Positions 38,867 through 47,370 of a stretch of 64,000 bases of DNA are shown in pieces (the stretch's first letter is position 1; every line of letters starts with the position of its first letter). Source of the DNA: Streptomyces sp. NBC_00433 (GTDB taxonomy: Bacteria; Actinomycetota; Actinomycetes; Streptomycetales; Streptomycetaceae); contig CP107926.1 of NCBI GenBank assembly GCA_036015235.1, positions 7,918,001 through 7,982,000 of the forward strand, given 5' to 3'. A program made the translations under genes and the position numbers. A model generated the notes under the pieces. That model did not search any database, had not been told where the DNA came from, and saw only the letters and a program-made list of their open reading frames with translations.

Positions 38867-39832
38867 ATGATCACGCGCGAACAGATACCCCAGGTGGTGG
38901 GCCATCCGGTCCATGACGCCGAAGGCAAGAAGGTCGGCGATGCCAAGCACATGTACCTGGACGACAAGTCCGGGAACCCGGAGTGGGTGACGGTCAAGAC
39001 CGGGTTCTTCGGCAGCAACGAGACCTTCGTGCCAACCCGTTCCGCGCGGCTGGTTCAGGACCATCTGGAGGTGCCGTACCCGAAGGAGAAGATCAAGGGC
39101 GCTCCCAACGTGGACGTCGACTCCGGCGGCCACCTGTCGGTCGAGGAGGAGCAGCACCTCTACCGCTATTACGGCATCGAGCGGACGGGCGACAAGGCCA
39201 TGTCCCCGGAGAAGACCGCGGGTGCGGCAGGCGCGGCCGGGGCTGCGGCCGGCGCGGGCACCGCGCGGGAGACGAAGTCCGACGCCGGCGTGAGCGAGGA
39301 GTCCGGCGGCATGGACATGGACAAGTCCGCGTCCGCCGGAGCCGGCTCGGGCGCCGCCTACGCGGCGGGGCGCAGCGGTGCCGCGGAGCGCCTGGGCGCG
39401 GGCGATGTCGAGGCCGAGGCGATGACCCGCTCCGAGGAGGAGATGCACATCAAGGTCGAGCGCCGCGCCTCGGGGAAGGCCAGGCTGCACAAGTACGTCG
39501 AGGTCGAGGAGGTCGAGCAGACCGTGCCGCTGAAGCACGAGGAGGTCAAGCTCGAACGCGAGCCGCTCAGCGCCGCCGACCGCGACGCGATGCGCTCGGG
39601 AGCGGAGATCAGCGAAGCCGACCGCTTCGTGACGCTGCACGAGGAAAGCCCCGTGGTGGAGACCGAGATCGTCGCCAAGGAGCGGGTCCGGATGCGCGTC
39701 GAGGAGCAGGTCGAGCAGAAGAAGGTGCACGGGCGGGTCCGCAAGGAGCGGATCGAGGCCGACATGGAAGGGCCCAGCGACACCCTTCCCGGCATGGACG
39801 ACCCGTCCCGGGGCGGCCGCCCCGAACGCTGA
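38867..39832 (+). CDS. PRC-barrel / DUF2382 general-stress protein
   Basis: A 321-residue cytoplasmic protein. The N-terminus (residues about 5-80, VVGHPVHDAEGKKVGDA) is a PRC barrel. The C-terminus (about 185-300) is DUF2382, with repeated Glu/Lys/Arg-rich beta segments such as EEMHIKVERR, KYVEVEEVEQTV and EEQVEQKKVHG. A Gly/Ala-rich linker joins them. Family members in actinobacteria and Deinococcus are stress-induced, and the sigma-B-like promoter ahead agrees. The ATG at 38867 has GAGGAGG four to five bases before it. The molecular function is unknown. Confidence 0.9.
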   Translation: MITREQIPQVVGHPVHDAEGKKVGDAKHMYLDDKSGNPEWVTVKTGFFGSNETFVPTRSARLVQDHLEVPYPKEKIKGAPNVDVDSGGHLSVEEEQHLYRYYGIERTGDKAMSPEKTAGAAGAAGAAAGAGTARETKSDAGVSEESGGMDMDKSASAGAGSGAAYAAGRSGAAERLGAGDVEAEAMTRSEEEMHIKVERRASGKARLHKYVEVEEVEQTVPLKHEEVKLEREPLSAADRDAMRSGAEISEADRFVTLHEESPVVETEIVAKERVRMRVEEQVEQKKVHGRVRKERIEADMEGPSDTLPGMDDPSRGGRPER

Positions 39833-39846
39833 CCGCACCCCCCCGC

Positions 39847-39884
39847 ACGGCGCCCGACCCTCCCCCGGAGGGCACGGGCGCCGT
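39847..39884 (+). terminator. Terminator after the PRC-barrel gene
   Basis: ACGGCGCCCG at 39847-39856 and CGGGCGCCGT at 39875-39884 form a perfect 10-bp stem, with an inner CCCTCC/GGAGGG extension. Confidence 0.85.
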
Positions 39885-39887
39885 CGC

Positions 39888-39962
39888 GCGCAACAGATCG
39901 ACGGGAAGTGGCGGAAAGACGCAACGAATCGCGCCGACAGGCGCAATGTTCGTGGCTAGCGT
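39888..39962 (+). promoter_or_regulatory. Promoter with three phased CGCAA boxes ahead of the hydrolase/oxidase operon
   Basis: CCGACA (39934-39939) and TAGCGT (39957-39962), 17 bp apart, form a likely promoter. Three copies of a box of the form CGCAAnnnnTCG begin at 39889, 39920 and 39942, spaced 31 and 22 bp, roughly three and two helical turns. The last two flank or enter the promoter. Such phasing suits the wrapping of DNA by an Lrp-type regulator; one is encoded at 38281. Confidence 0.5.
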
Positions 39963-40027
39963 CCGCGGGCCGGAGGAATTAGCGTCGAGGGGGAGCTTCG
40001 CTCCATCCCCCTGACCAGGAGAAACAC

Positions 40028-40804
40028 GTGCGGATCGCCATCGCCCAAGGGTGCGGGCCCGGGTTCGGCGCCTTGGAGGCGTCCGCCGCGCGAGCGGCGA
40101 GCCGCGGCGCCCGCCTGCTGATCACCCCCGAGCTGTCGCTGACCGGATACGTGCTCGGCCCACGGGCCGAGGCGTGGGACGGCGAGCGGACCGCCCGGCG
40201 GGTCGGCGGGATCGCCGCCGCGCACCGCGTCGCCGTCGTCTACGGCGTGCCCGAGCGCGACGGCGACGGCGTCCACAACACGGCGCGGCTGATCGGCCCC
40301 GACGGCAGCATGCTCGCCGCCTACCGCAAGACGCACCTCTACGGCGACCAGGAGCGCGCCGCCTTCACCCCCGGCGCGGAGCCCGTCGTCCAGGCCGACC
40401 TCGACGGCCTCAGGATCGGACTGCTGATCTGCTACGACGTCGAATTCCCGGAGACCGTGCGGGCGCACGCGCTGGCCGGCACCGACCTGCTCGCGGTGCC
40501 CACCGCCTTGATGCGGCCCTACGACTTCGTGCCGCGGGTGCTCGTCCCCGCGAGGGCGTACGAGAACGGCCTGCACATCGCCTACGCGAACCGCTGCGGC
40601 CCGGAGGGCGACTACGACTTCGCCGGGCTGAGCTGCCTGGCGGGACCCGACGGCGAGGCCCGCGCCAGAGCGGGAGCCGCGCCCGAACTGCTGGTCGCCG
40701 ACGTCGACCCGGCCCTGGGCGCCGCCGCGCGGGCCGACACCCCGTACCTGACCGACCGCCGCCCCGACCTCTACCGCACCCTCGCCAGGAGCCCCCGCCC
40801 ATGA
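40028..40804 (+). CDS. Carbon-nitrogen hydrolase (nitrilase superfamily amidase)
   Basis: A 258-residue cytoplasmic amidase. It has the Glu-Lys-Cys triad: Glu in TPELSLTGY near residue 37, Lys in YRKTHLYGD near residue 101, Cys in LICYDVEFPE near residue 136. The GTG at 40028 has AGGAGA at 40017-40022. Its stop overlaps the next gene (ATGA). Because the partner belongs to the amino-acid-2-monooxygenase group, whose product is an acetamide, this enzyme may hydrolyse that amide to the acid. Other simple amides remain possible. Confidence 0.92.
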   Translation: MRIAIAQGCGPGFGALEASAARAASRGARLLITPELSLTGYVLGPRAEAWDGERTARRVGGIAAAHRVAVVYGVPERDGDGVHNTARLIGPDGSMLAAYRKTHLYGDQERAAFTPGAEPVVQADLDGLRIGLLICYDVEFPETVRAHALAGTDLLAVPTALMRPYDFVPRVLVPARAYENGLHIAYANRCGPEGDYDFAGLSCLAGPDGEARARAGAAPELLVADVDPALGAAARADTPYLTDRRPDLYRTLARSPRP

Positions 40805-42504
40805 CGTCCGTGCCCACCGCCGTCCACGACGAGCAGCACATCGCGGCGCAGACCGAACCGCCCGTCACCATGTTCGGCCCCGACTTCCCCTACGCCTACG
40901 ACGACTTCCTGGCCCACCCCGCGGGGCTCGGCGCGGTGCCGCCCACCGAGCACGGCACCGAGGTCGCGGTCATCGGCGGCGGCCTGTCCGGCATCGTGAC
41001 GGCCTACGAACTGCTCAGGATGGGCCTGCGCCCTGTCGTCTACGAGGCCGACCGCATCGGCGGCCGGCTGCGTACGGTCGGCTTCGACGGATGCGACCCC
41101 GCGCTGACCGCCGAGCTGGGCGCGATGCGCTTCCCGCCGTCCTCCACCGCCTTCCAGCACTACGTGGACCTGGTCGGCCTGACCACCAGGCCCTTCCCGA
41201 ACCCGCTGGCGCCCTGCACCCCCTCGACGGTCGTCGACCTCAAGGGCGAGTCGCACTACGCCACCACCGTGGACGACCTGCCCGAGGTCTACCACCAGGT
41301 CATGCACGCCTGGAACGCCTGCCTGGAGGACGGCGCCGACTTCTCCGCCATGCAGCGCGCGCTGCGCGAGCGGGACGTGCCCGCGATCCGGGCGATCTGG
41401 TCGGCGCTGGTCGAGAAGCTCGACAACCAGACCTTCTACGGCTTCCTGTGCGACTCGCCGGCCTTCCGGTCCTTCCGGCACCGCGAGATCTTCGGCCAGG
41501 TCGGCTTCGGCACCGGCGGCTGGGACACCGACTTCCCCAACTCCATCCTGGAGATCCTGCGGGTCGTCTACACCGGCGCCGACGACGACCACCGCGGCAT
41601 CGTCGGCGGCAGCCAGCAGCTCCCGCAGCGGCTGTGGGAGCTGGCCCCCGACAAGGCCGTGCACTGGCCGCGCGGCACCTCGCTGGCCTCGCTGCACGGC
41701 GGCGACCCGCGCCCGGCCGTCACCGGCCTGCACCGCACCGCGGGCAACCGGATCACCGTCACCGACGCCACCGGCGACATCCGCTCCTACAAGGCGGCGG
41801 TCTTCACCGCCCAGTCCTGGCTGCTGCTGTCCAGGATCGCCTGCGACGACGCGCTCTTCCCGATCGACCACTGGACGGCGATGGAGCGCACTCACTACAT
41901 GGAGTCCAGCAAGCTCTTCGTGCCCGTCGACCGGCCCTTCTGGCTCGACGAGGACCCGCGCACCGGCCGCGACACGATGTCGATGACCCTCACCGACCGG
42001 ATGACCCGCGGCACCTACCTGCTGGACGACGGACCCGGCAGGCCCGCCGCGATCTGCCTGTCCTACACCTGGTGCGACGACAGCCTGAAGTGGCTGCCGC
42101 TGAGCGCGCACGAGCGGATGGAGGTCATGCTCAAGTCGCTCGGCGAGATATATCCGGGCGTCGACATCAGGAAGCACATCATCGGCAACCCGGTGACCGT
42201 GTCCTGGGAGAACGAACCCTGGTTCATGGGCGCCTTCAAGGCCAACCTGCCCGGCCACTACCGCTACCAGCGGCGGCTGTTCACCCACTTCATGCAGGAC
42301 GCGCTGCCCGCCGACCGGCGCGGCCTCTTCCTCGCCGGCGACGACATCTCCTGGACCGCCGGATGGGCGGAGGGCGCGGTGCAGACCGCGCTGAACGCGG
42401 TGTGGGGCGTCATGCACCACCTCGGCGGCGGCACCGACCCGCTCAACCCGGGACCCGGCGACCGCTACGACGAGATCGCCCCCGTGCTGCTGCCCGAGGA
42501 CTGA
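40801..42504 (+). CDS. Flavin amine oxidase, tryptophan/phenylalanine 2-monooxygenase-like
   Basis: A 567-residue FAD enzyme: the dinucleotide-binding motif VAVIGGGLSGIVTAYELLRM near residue 57, ELGAMRFPPSST near residue 106 (the GAMRFP signature found in IaaM-type L-amino-acid 2-monooxygenases and amino-acid oxidases), and the C-terminal FAD segment FLAGDDISWTAGWAEGA near residue 513. IaaM-type enzymes decarboxylate and oxidise tryptophan to indole-3-acetamide. With the adjacent amidase this makes a candidate acetamide route to an aryl- or indole-acetic acid. A deaminating oxidase is the alternative. It is coupled to the amidase by a 4-bp overlap. Confidence 0.88.
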   Translation: MTSVPTAVHDEQHIAAQTEPPVTMFGPDFPYAYDDFLAHPAGLGAVPPTEHGTEVAVIGGGLSGIVTAYELLRMGLRPVVYEADRIGGRLRTVGFDGCDPALTAELGAMRFPPSSTAFQHYVDLVGLTTRPFPNPLAPCTPSTVVDLKGESHYATTVDDLPEVYHQVMHAWNACLEDGADFSAMQRALRERDVPAIRAIWSALVEKLDNQTFYGFLCDSPAFRSFRHREIFGQVGFGTGGWDTDFPNSILEILRVVYTGADDDHRGIVGGSQQLPQRLWELAPDKAVHWPRGTSLASLHGGDPRPAVTGLHRTAGNRITVTDATGDIRSYKAAVFTAQSWLLLSRIACDDALFPIDHWTAMERTHYMESSKLFVPVDRPFWLDEDPRTGRDTMSMTLTDRMTRGTYLLDDGPGRPAAICLSYTWCDDSLKWLPLSAHERMEVMLKSLGEIYPGVDIRKHIIGNPVTVSWENEPWFMGAFKANLPGHYRYQRRLFTHFMQDALPADRRGLFLAGDDISWTAGWAEGAVQTALNAVWGVMHHLGGGTDPLNPGPGDRYDEIAPVLLPED

Positions 42505-42578
42505 CGCCCGAGCACCCGTAGTGGCGGGCCGAGGAACGAGGCCGTCCGCGGAGGGTGTGAGCAGGAAGGCCGACCAGG

Positions 42579-43259
42579 TCAAGGGGAGGACTGACAGCCG
42601 ACCGGCGTCAGCAGCAGCCGGCCGACCAGGCCGACGGCCGCGTCGAGGCGGTGCACGCACTCGTCGTAGGCGTCGTCCGTGCCGCGCAGCGCCCACAGCA
42701 GCCGGGACGCCGCCCAGGCGGCGTCCCTGGCCCTGGCCAGCGACCACGAACCGACCAGATGGGTCAGCGGATCGGCCGCCTCCAGCAGGTCGGGGCCCGG
42801 CATCAGCAGCTCCCGCACCTCCACCTCGATCGAGGTCAGCGCCTCGCCGACCCGGTCGAAGTCCCCCTCCAGGTCCGGCAGCCCGCGACCGGTCGCCCGG
42901 CAGGTGTCCACCACCGCCAGCGCCAGGTCGTGGCCCACATGCGCATTGATGCCGGCCAGCGCGAACTGCAGCGGCCGGACGCCCGGACGGTCCCGCAGCC
43001 GCAGCAGCGGCCGCCAGCTCGCCGGCGGCCTGCGGCCCGCCGCGTCGTCCTCCAGCGCCGCCAGATACCGTCCCGCGAACCGCACGGCCAGCTCGCCGGC
43101 CACCGCCCGGTCCGCGAAGTGCCCGGCCGCCAGCTTCCGCCGCACCTCCTCGGTCACCGCGACGTAGACCCGGTTGAATACCGCGACCCCGTCACCGTGC
43201 GGCAGCCCCGCCGCCACCCCCCGCATCCGGGCGAGCACACCGCCCACATCCGTCGTCAT
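42579..43259 (-). CDS. DUF5995 family protein
   Basis: A 226-residue soluble, helical protein. It shows the pattern of this family: FNRVYVAVTEEV near residue 29, PLQFALAGINAHVGHDLALA near residue 98 with the conserved Asn-Ala-His, and WSLARARDAAWAASR near residue 182. The His-rich conserved core suggests a metal-binding helical bundle, but no reaction is known to me. ATG at 43259, divergent from the XRE regulator with 117 bp between. Related pairs of these two genes suggest that the regulator may control it. Confidence 0.82.
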   Translation of the reverse strand: MTTDVGGVLARMRGVAAGLPHGDGVAVFNRVYVAVTEEVRRKLAAGHFADRAVAGELAVRFAGRYLAALEDDAAGRRPPASWRPLLRLRDRPGVRPLQFALAGINAHVGHDLALAVVDTCRATGRGLPDLEGDFDRVGEALTSIEVEVRELLMPGPDLLEAADPLTHLVGSWSLARARDAAWAASRLLWALRGTDDAYDECVHRLDAAVGLVGRLLLTPVGCQSSP

Positions 43260-43376
43260 GAGCCCCAGTCTGCGCACCCGCCGCCCCCGCACCAGGCGGC
43301 ACGCCGCGGGCGGCGCCCCCGACAGGGGGAGTGGCACGCCCTGGATAGCCGGCCGCACCCGACGCATGCTGGAGGG

Positions 43377-44219
43377 GTGGACCGACCAGAACTCGCCGAC
43401 TTCCTGCGCCGCGGCCGCGACCGGCTGAACCCCGCCGACGTGGGCCTCGGCAGCGGCGCCCGCCGCCGCACCCCCGGGTTGCGCCGCGAGGAGGTGGCCC
43501 AGCTCGCCGGCATGTCCGTGGACTACTACACCCGCCTGGAGCAGGCCCGCGGCCCGCGCCCGTCCCGCCAGATGCTCGCCGCGCTGGCCCGCGCCCTGCG
43601 GCTGACCGCCGACGAGCGCGACCACCTCTTCCACCTGGCGGGCGAGGAGCCGCCCCGGGAGACCGGCGGCAGCGGACACGTACGCCCCGGCCTGCTGCTG
43701 ATCCTCGACCGGCTGCACGACACGCCCGCCCAGGTGGTCAGCGACCTCGGCGACGTCCTGGCGCAGAACGCGATGGCCTCCGCCCTGCTCGGCGACGTCT
43801 CCACCCGCCCGCCCGAGATGCGCAACATCGTCCGCTGGGCCTTCACCGAGCCCGCCGCCCTGGACATCTTCCCGCCCGAGGACCAGGAGACGCAGGCTCG
43901 CGGCCAGGTCGCACACCTGCGCGCGGTGGCCGCCGCCCGCCCCGACGACCCGCGGGCCGCCGGCCTGGTCGCCGAGCTGCTCGCGAAGAGCGAGCTGTTC
44001 GCCCGGCTGTGGAGCGAGCACGAGGTCGCGGTGCGGCGCTCGGACACCAAGCGCATCAGGCACCCCGTCGTGGGCGACATGGAGCTGGACTGCGAGGTGC
44101 TGCTCAGCTCCGGCCACGGCCAGCGGCTGATCGTCTACACCGCCCGCCCCGGCAGCGACGCGTACGAGCGCCTGCAATTGCTGCGGGTGGTCGGCCTGCA
44201 GGATCTGACGGTCGGTTGA
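43377..44219 (+). CDS. XRE-family regulator with MmyB-like ligand domain
   Basis: A 280-residue regulator. Residues about 10-80 form an XRE HTH (TPGLRREEVAQLAGMSVDYY then TRLEQARGPRPS). The rest is the MmyB-like domain, which in this family binds a fatty-acid-like or other small ligand. The GTG at 43377 lies immediately after GGAGG, so spacing is tight and the mRNA could be nearly leaderless. It is the start that matches the usual MDR..LADFLRRRR opening of the family. Confidence 0.92.
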   Translation: MDRPELADFLRRGRDRLNPADVGLGSGARRRTPGLRREEVAQLAGMSVDYYTRLEQARGPRPSRQMLAALARALRLTADERDHLFHLAGEEPPRETGGSGHVRPGLLLILDRLHDTPAQVVSDLGDVLAQNAMASALLGDVSTRPPEMRNIVRWAFTEPAALDIFPPEDQETQARGQVAHLRAVAAARPDDPRAAGLVAELLAKSELFARLWSEHEVAVRRSDTKRIRHPVVGDMELDCEVLLSSGHGQRLIVYTARPGSDAYERLQLLRVVGLQDLTVG

Positions 44220-44239
44220 GGCCGGTGCGCCACGGTCAA

Positions 44240-44254
44240 CTCCCTTTCAGGGAG
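44240..44254 (+). terminator. Short hairpin after the XRE regulator
   Basis: CTCCCT and AGGGAG flank a 3-base loop 20 bp after the stop codon. Confidence 0.5.
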
Positions 44255-44356
44255 GGCGAGGTGACGGCGCGCGCGTGCCATGGCGTAATCCCGCGGAATG
44301 AATTGCCCGTTGCGGGCTCCCCGAGGGGTGGGACGCGCCGGTAACGTGGTTCTTGG

Positions 44357-44393
44357 TTCGGCGGGCGCGATTCCCCCGTGCGCGTCCGCCGAA
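44357..44393 (+). terminator. Hairpin with a T-rich tail in the XRE-MFS gap
   Basis: TTCGGCGGGCGCG (44357-44369) and CGCGTCCGCCGAA (44381-44393) make a 13-bp stem with one mismatch, followed by CTCTTCTTCT, rare in this GC-rich DNA and typical of an intrinsic terminator. The surrounding gap 44220-44659 has no gene I can support, so the transcript it ends may be readthrough from the XRE gene or an unseen small RNA. Confidence 0.7.
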
Positions 44394-44593
44394 CTCTTCT
44401 TCTGACCTGCCGTGATGTGGTTACTCCCGCGGTATGGCACAGGCATGCTCCAGCGCGGTGGCACGCCCCGGCGAGCGGCTCAGCCGGGGTCGCACGCCCG
44501 GACTCCTGGCTCATCGGCGCCAAGGACATCCCCACCAGGGCTCACCGGGGTATCAGCGACTCGACGTGAATCAGGTCAAGGGCAAGGAGGGGG

Positions 44594-44656
44594 CGCCGGG
44601 CGGCGGGTGGCACCGGACCGGCTCCCACTCCGGTCGGGGCCGCCCGCCGCCCGGCG
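44594..44656 (-). terminator. Terminator of the MFS transporter gene
   Basis: CGCCGGGCGGCGGG (44594-44607) pairs perfectly with CCCGCCGCCCGGCG (44643-44656) just after the MFS stop. An inner ACCGG/CCGGT pair adds a second stem. Confidence 0.75.
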
Positions 44657-44659
44657 GGC

Positions 44660-45868
44660 TCAGTCGGCGGCGACGGGGGCCGGCGCGGGCGAGCCCGCGA
44701 CCTTGGCGGAGGGCTGCCTGAGGACACCGGCCCCCACCACCAGGCCCAACGTCAGCACCGTGACCAGGGCGAAGGACGCGGTCAGCGAACTCGCACCGGC
44801 GATGCCGCCGATCGCCGCGGGCGCCACCAGGCCCGACGTGTACGTGACGGTGGCGACACCGGCGATGGCCTGACTCGGATTCGGCCCGCGGCGCCCGGCC
44901 GCGGCGAAGCACAGCGGCACCACCACGGATATACCCACTCCGATCAGCGCGAAGCCGGCGATCGCCGGGACCGGCGCGTGCGCGAGCACCACCAGCAGCC
45001 CGCCCGCGGTCGCGATCACCCCGCCGACCCTGACCGCGGTCACCGCGCCCAGCCGGCGCACGGCGAAGTCGCCCAGCAGCCGGGCCGTCGCCATCGTGCA
45101 GGAGAAGGCGGTGTACGCCAGTGCCGCAACCGCCGGCGAGGCGTTGGCGATGTCCCGCAGGTAGACCGCGCACCAGTCGGCGGTGCCGCCCTCGGCGAAG
45201 ACCGCGCAGAAGCCGATCGCCCCGATCACCAGCGCCGCACGCGGCGGCAGCGCGAACCTCGGCGGCGCGTCCTCCTCCGGCGCCGGATGCAGATCGGGCA
45301 CTTTGGCGCACACCAGGAAGCCGGTCAGCACCAGCGCGCCCGCCATCACGCCCAGATGGACCCGGCCGTCGAGCCCGGCATGCGCGGCCGGCACGCCTAT
45401 CGCGGCTCCCGTCAGGGTGCCGACGCTCCACATCCCGTGCAGCCCCGACATGATCGACTTGCCCTTGTGCTCCTCGACGGCCACTCCGACGGCGTTCATC
45501 ACCACGTCCGCCATCCCGGCACTGCCGCCGAAGACCAGCAGCGACAGGCACAGCCAGGGCAGTCCGGGCGACAGCGCGGGCAGCGCGAGCGCCGCGCACC
45601 ACATCCCGAGCAGCAGCCGCAGCGCGGTCCGCGACCCGAGCTTGTGCATCAGCCGCCCGGCCAGCGGCATCGTCAGCATCGAGCCCAGCGCGGGGCACAC
45701 CAGCGCGAGCCCCAGGGCGCCCGCGCTGAGCCCGAGATGGTCCTTGATCCAGGGAATCCGGGTGGCGAACGTGCCCGACACCGCGCCGTGCACGGCGAAG
45801 ACGGTGGCGATGGCCATATGGGCCGTACGGACCTTGGCGGGCGACCACCCGACGTCAGCAGCACTCAT
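44660..45868 (-). CDS. MFS transporter
   Basis: A 402-residue protein with about 12 membrane helices in two halves. The loop after helix 2 reads GRLMHKLGSRTALR, the MFS motif-A position. The N-terminus resembles the fucose-permease/YbjJ branch (HGAVSGTFATRIPWIKDHLG). The ATG at 45868 is 72 bp from the divergent ROK gene, and the two share a palindromic operator. Because ROK regulators sense sugars, a sugar or sugar-derived substrate is plausible, but drug efflux is also common in this branch. Confidence 0.92.
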   Translation of the reverse strand: MSAADVGWSPAKVRTAHMAIATVFAVHGAVSGTFATRIPWIKDHLGLSAGALGLALVCPALGSMLTMPLAGRLMHKLGSRTALRLLLGMWCAALALPALSPGLPWLCLSLLVFGGSAGMADVVMNAVGVAVEEHKGKSIMSGLHGMWSVGTLTGAAIGVPAAHAGLDGRVHLGVMAGALVLTGFLVCAKVPDLHPAPEEDAPPRFALPPRAALVIGAIGFCAVFAEGGTADWCAVYLRDIANASPAVAALAYTAFSCTMATARLLGDFAVRRLGAVTAVRVGGVIATAGGLLVVLAHAPVPAIAGFALIGVGISVVVPLCFAAAGRRGPNPSQAIAGVATVTYTSGLVAPAAIGGIAGASSLTASFALVTVLTLGLVVGAGVLRQPSAKVAGSPAPAPVAAD

Positions 45869-45876
45869 GGGCGGTA

Positions 45877-45903
45877 AACTATCAGGAAGCCTGCCTGAAA
45901 GTT
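45877..45903. promoter_or_regulatory. Palindromic operator between the MFS and ROK genes
   Basis: AACTATCAGG (45877-45886) and CCTGAAAGTT (45894-45903) are inverted halves differing at one position, with a 7-bp centre. The site starts 9 bp before the MFS ATG and lies 38 bp before the ROK ATG, overlapping the likely promoters of both. Confidence 0.8.
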
Positions 45904-45940
45904 AGCCGCCCACGGCCACCGGTCTGGAAGGATCGCCCGC

Positions 45941-47116
45941 ATGACCGCCACCCGCGCGCAACCCGGCAGGAACGCCTCCCCGCGTACGGCCAGGGCCATC
46001 AACGACCGGCTCGCCCTGCGGCTGCTCCAGGAGGAAGGGCCGCTCACCGCCACGCAGTTGAAAGAACTCACCGGCATGTCCCGGCCCAGCGTCGCCGACC
46101 TGGTCGAACGCCTCCAGGACTCCGGCCTGATCGAGGTCGTCGGCGAATCCGGCGCCGCCAGGCGCGGCCCCAACGCCCGGGTCTACGGCATCGTCGCCGA
46201 CCGCGCGCACGTCGCCGGGCTCGACGTCCGCGTCGACAGCATCGGCGTCGAGATCGCCGACCTCCTCGGCCGCACCCTCTCCCGGGCCGAACTGGCCGTC
46301 CCCGCCGGCGCCGACCCGGCCCGCACCATCGAGAACGGCATCGACCTCCTCCTCGGCGCAGCGGGCGGCGCCCCCCTGCACACCGTCGCCTGCGGCGCCC
46401 CCGGCCTGATCAACCCCGTCACCGGCCGGCTCAGCACCACCGGCGAACTGCCCGCCTGGCACGGCGACCTCGTCGACGAGGTACGCCGCCGGCTCGGTGT
46501 TCCCGTCCTGCTGGAGAACGAGGTCAACCTCGCCGCCATCGCCGAGCAGCGCGTACGCGGGACCGCGGAGGGCGACACCTTCGCCCTGCTCTGGATCGGC
46601 GGCGGCGTCGGCGCCGCCCTCGTCCTCGAAGGGCGCCTGCGGCGCGGCAATTCCGGCGGCGCCGGGGAGGTCGGCTTCCTCCCCATCTCCCACTCCGGGC
46701 GGCTCCCCACCTCCACGAACTGCGACGACGGCTTCCACGGGCTCGCCGGCAGCCGGGCCGTCTGCGAGCTGGCCCGCGCGCACGGTCTCTCCGTACCCGG
46801 ATCCGACGCGGCCGCGGCTGCCGCCGCGGTCCGGGGCGGCACCCCCGGCTTCCTCTCCGAGCTGGCCGCGCGTATCGCCCTCGGCGCCGCGGCCGTCTGC
46901 GCCGTGCTGGACCCCGGCCAGGTCATCCTCGCCGGCGAGGTCGGCTCCGCCGGGGGCTCCGACCTCGCCGACCTCGTCTCGGCCGACCTCGCGGACCTCT
47001 CGCCTCTGCGCACCGACGTCCGCCCCACCGCCGTCCCCGCCGGCCCCATCCTCCGCGGCGCCGTCATCACGGCGATGGATTCCGCCCAGCAGGCCCTCTT
47101 CACCCCTGCGGGGTGA
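45941..47116 (+). CDS. ROK-family transcriptional regulator
   Basis: A 391-residue repressor-type ROK protein: an N-terminal winged HTH (residues about 20-75, QLKELTGMSRPSVADLVERL) and a C-terminal sugar-kinase-like fold (VACGAPGLINPVTG near residue 148, VLLENEVNLAAIAE near residue 188). The CxCGxxGC zinc motif of ROK kinases is not seen (only TNCDDGF near residue 260), which suggests a pure regulator. ATG at 45941. It most likely controls the divergent MFS gene and itself through the shared palindrome. Confidence 0.92.
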   Translation: MTATRAQPGRNASPRTARAINDRLALRLLQEEGPLTATQLKELTGMSRPSVADLVERLQDSGLIEVVGESGAARRGPNARVYGIVADRAHVAGLDVRVDSIGVEIADLLGRTLSRAELAVPAGADPARTIENGIDLLLGAAGGAPLHTVACGAPGLINPVTGRLSTTGELPAWHGDLVDEVRRRLGVPVLLENEVNLAAIAEQRVRGTAEGDTFALLWIGGGVGAALVLEGRLRRGNSGGAGEVGFLPISHSGRLPTSTNCDDGFHGLAGSRAVCELARAHGLSVPGSDAAAAAAAVRGGTPGFLSELAARIALGAAAVCAVLDPGQVILAGEVGSAGGSDLADLVSADLADLSPLRTDVRPTAVPAGPILRGAVITAMDSAQQALFTPAG

Positions 47117-47135
47117 CCCCGCCGGTGCGCGGTTT

Positions 47136-47154
47136 CCCGCGCCTGCGGCGCGGG
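47136..47154 (+). terminator. Terminator after the ROK gene
   Basis: CCCGCGCC (47136-47143) and GGCGCGGG (47147-47154) form a perfect 8-bp stem with a 3-base loop, 20 bp after the stop. Confidence 0.75.
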
Positions 47155-47243
47155 GCGGGCAAACGCAACCGGCGGCAAAACCCGAACCCCCTGGAGCCCG
47201 GCATGGAACCCGTGGCAGACTGGGGTACGTACCAGTGACGTTT

Positions 47244-47370
47244 GCGCACTCCGGGGTCGGTGTAATTCCGAACCGGCGGTTACAGTCCGCGACCCGTCCG
47301 CATCCAGCGGCCGGTTGACCAGGTGAAATTCCTGGACCGACGGTGAAAGTCCGGATGGGAGGCAGTGCGC
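47244..47370 (+). promoter_or_regulatory. FMN riboswitch (RFN element) of the riboflavin operon
   Basis: The closing stem is GCGCACT (47244-47250) with AGTGCGC (47364-47370). Inside are the conserved segments GGGGTCGGTG...TTCCGAACCGGCGGT, GACCAGGTGAAATTCCTGG and ACCGACGGTGAAAGTCCGGA, with the GGGAGGC before the closing stem. In streptomycetes this element binds FMN (and roseoflavin mononucleotide) and lowers expression. The 130 bases between it and ribD contain a GC-rich stem around 47368-47396 that could serve as the expression platform. Confidence 0.96.

Noticed and set aside
44434..44721. Small protein gene starting MAQACSSAVARPG
   Set aside because: The frame runs into the MFS terminator and the antisense of the MFS 3' end, has no ribosome site, and its residue content is that of a random GC-rich frame.
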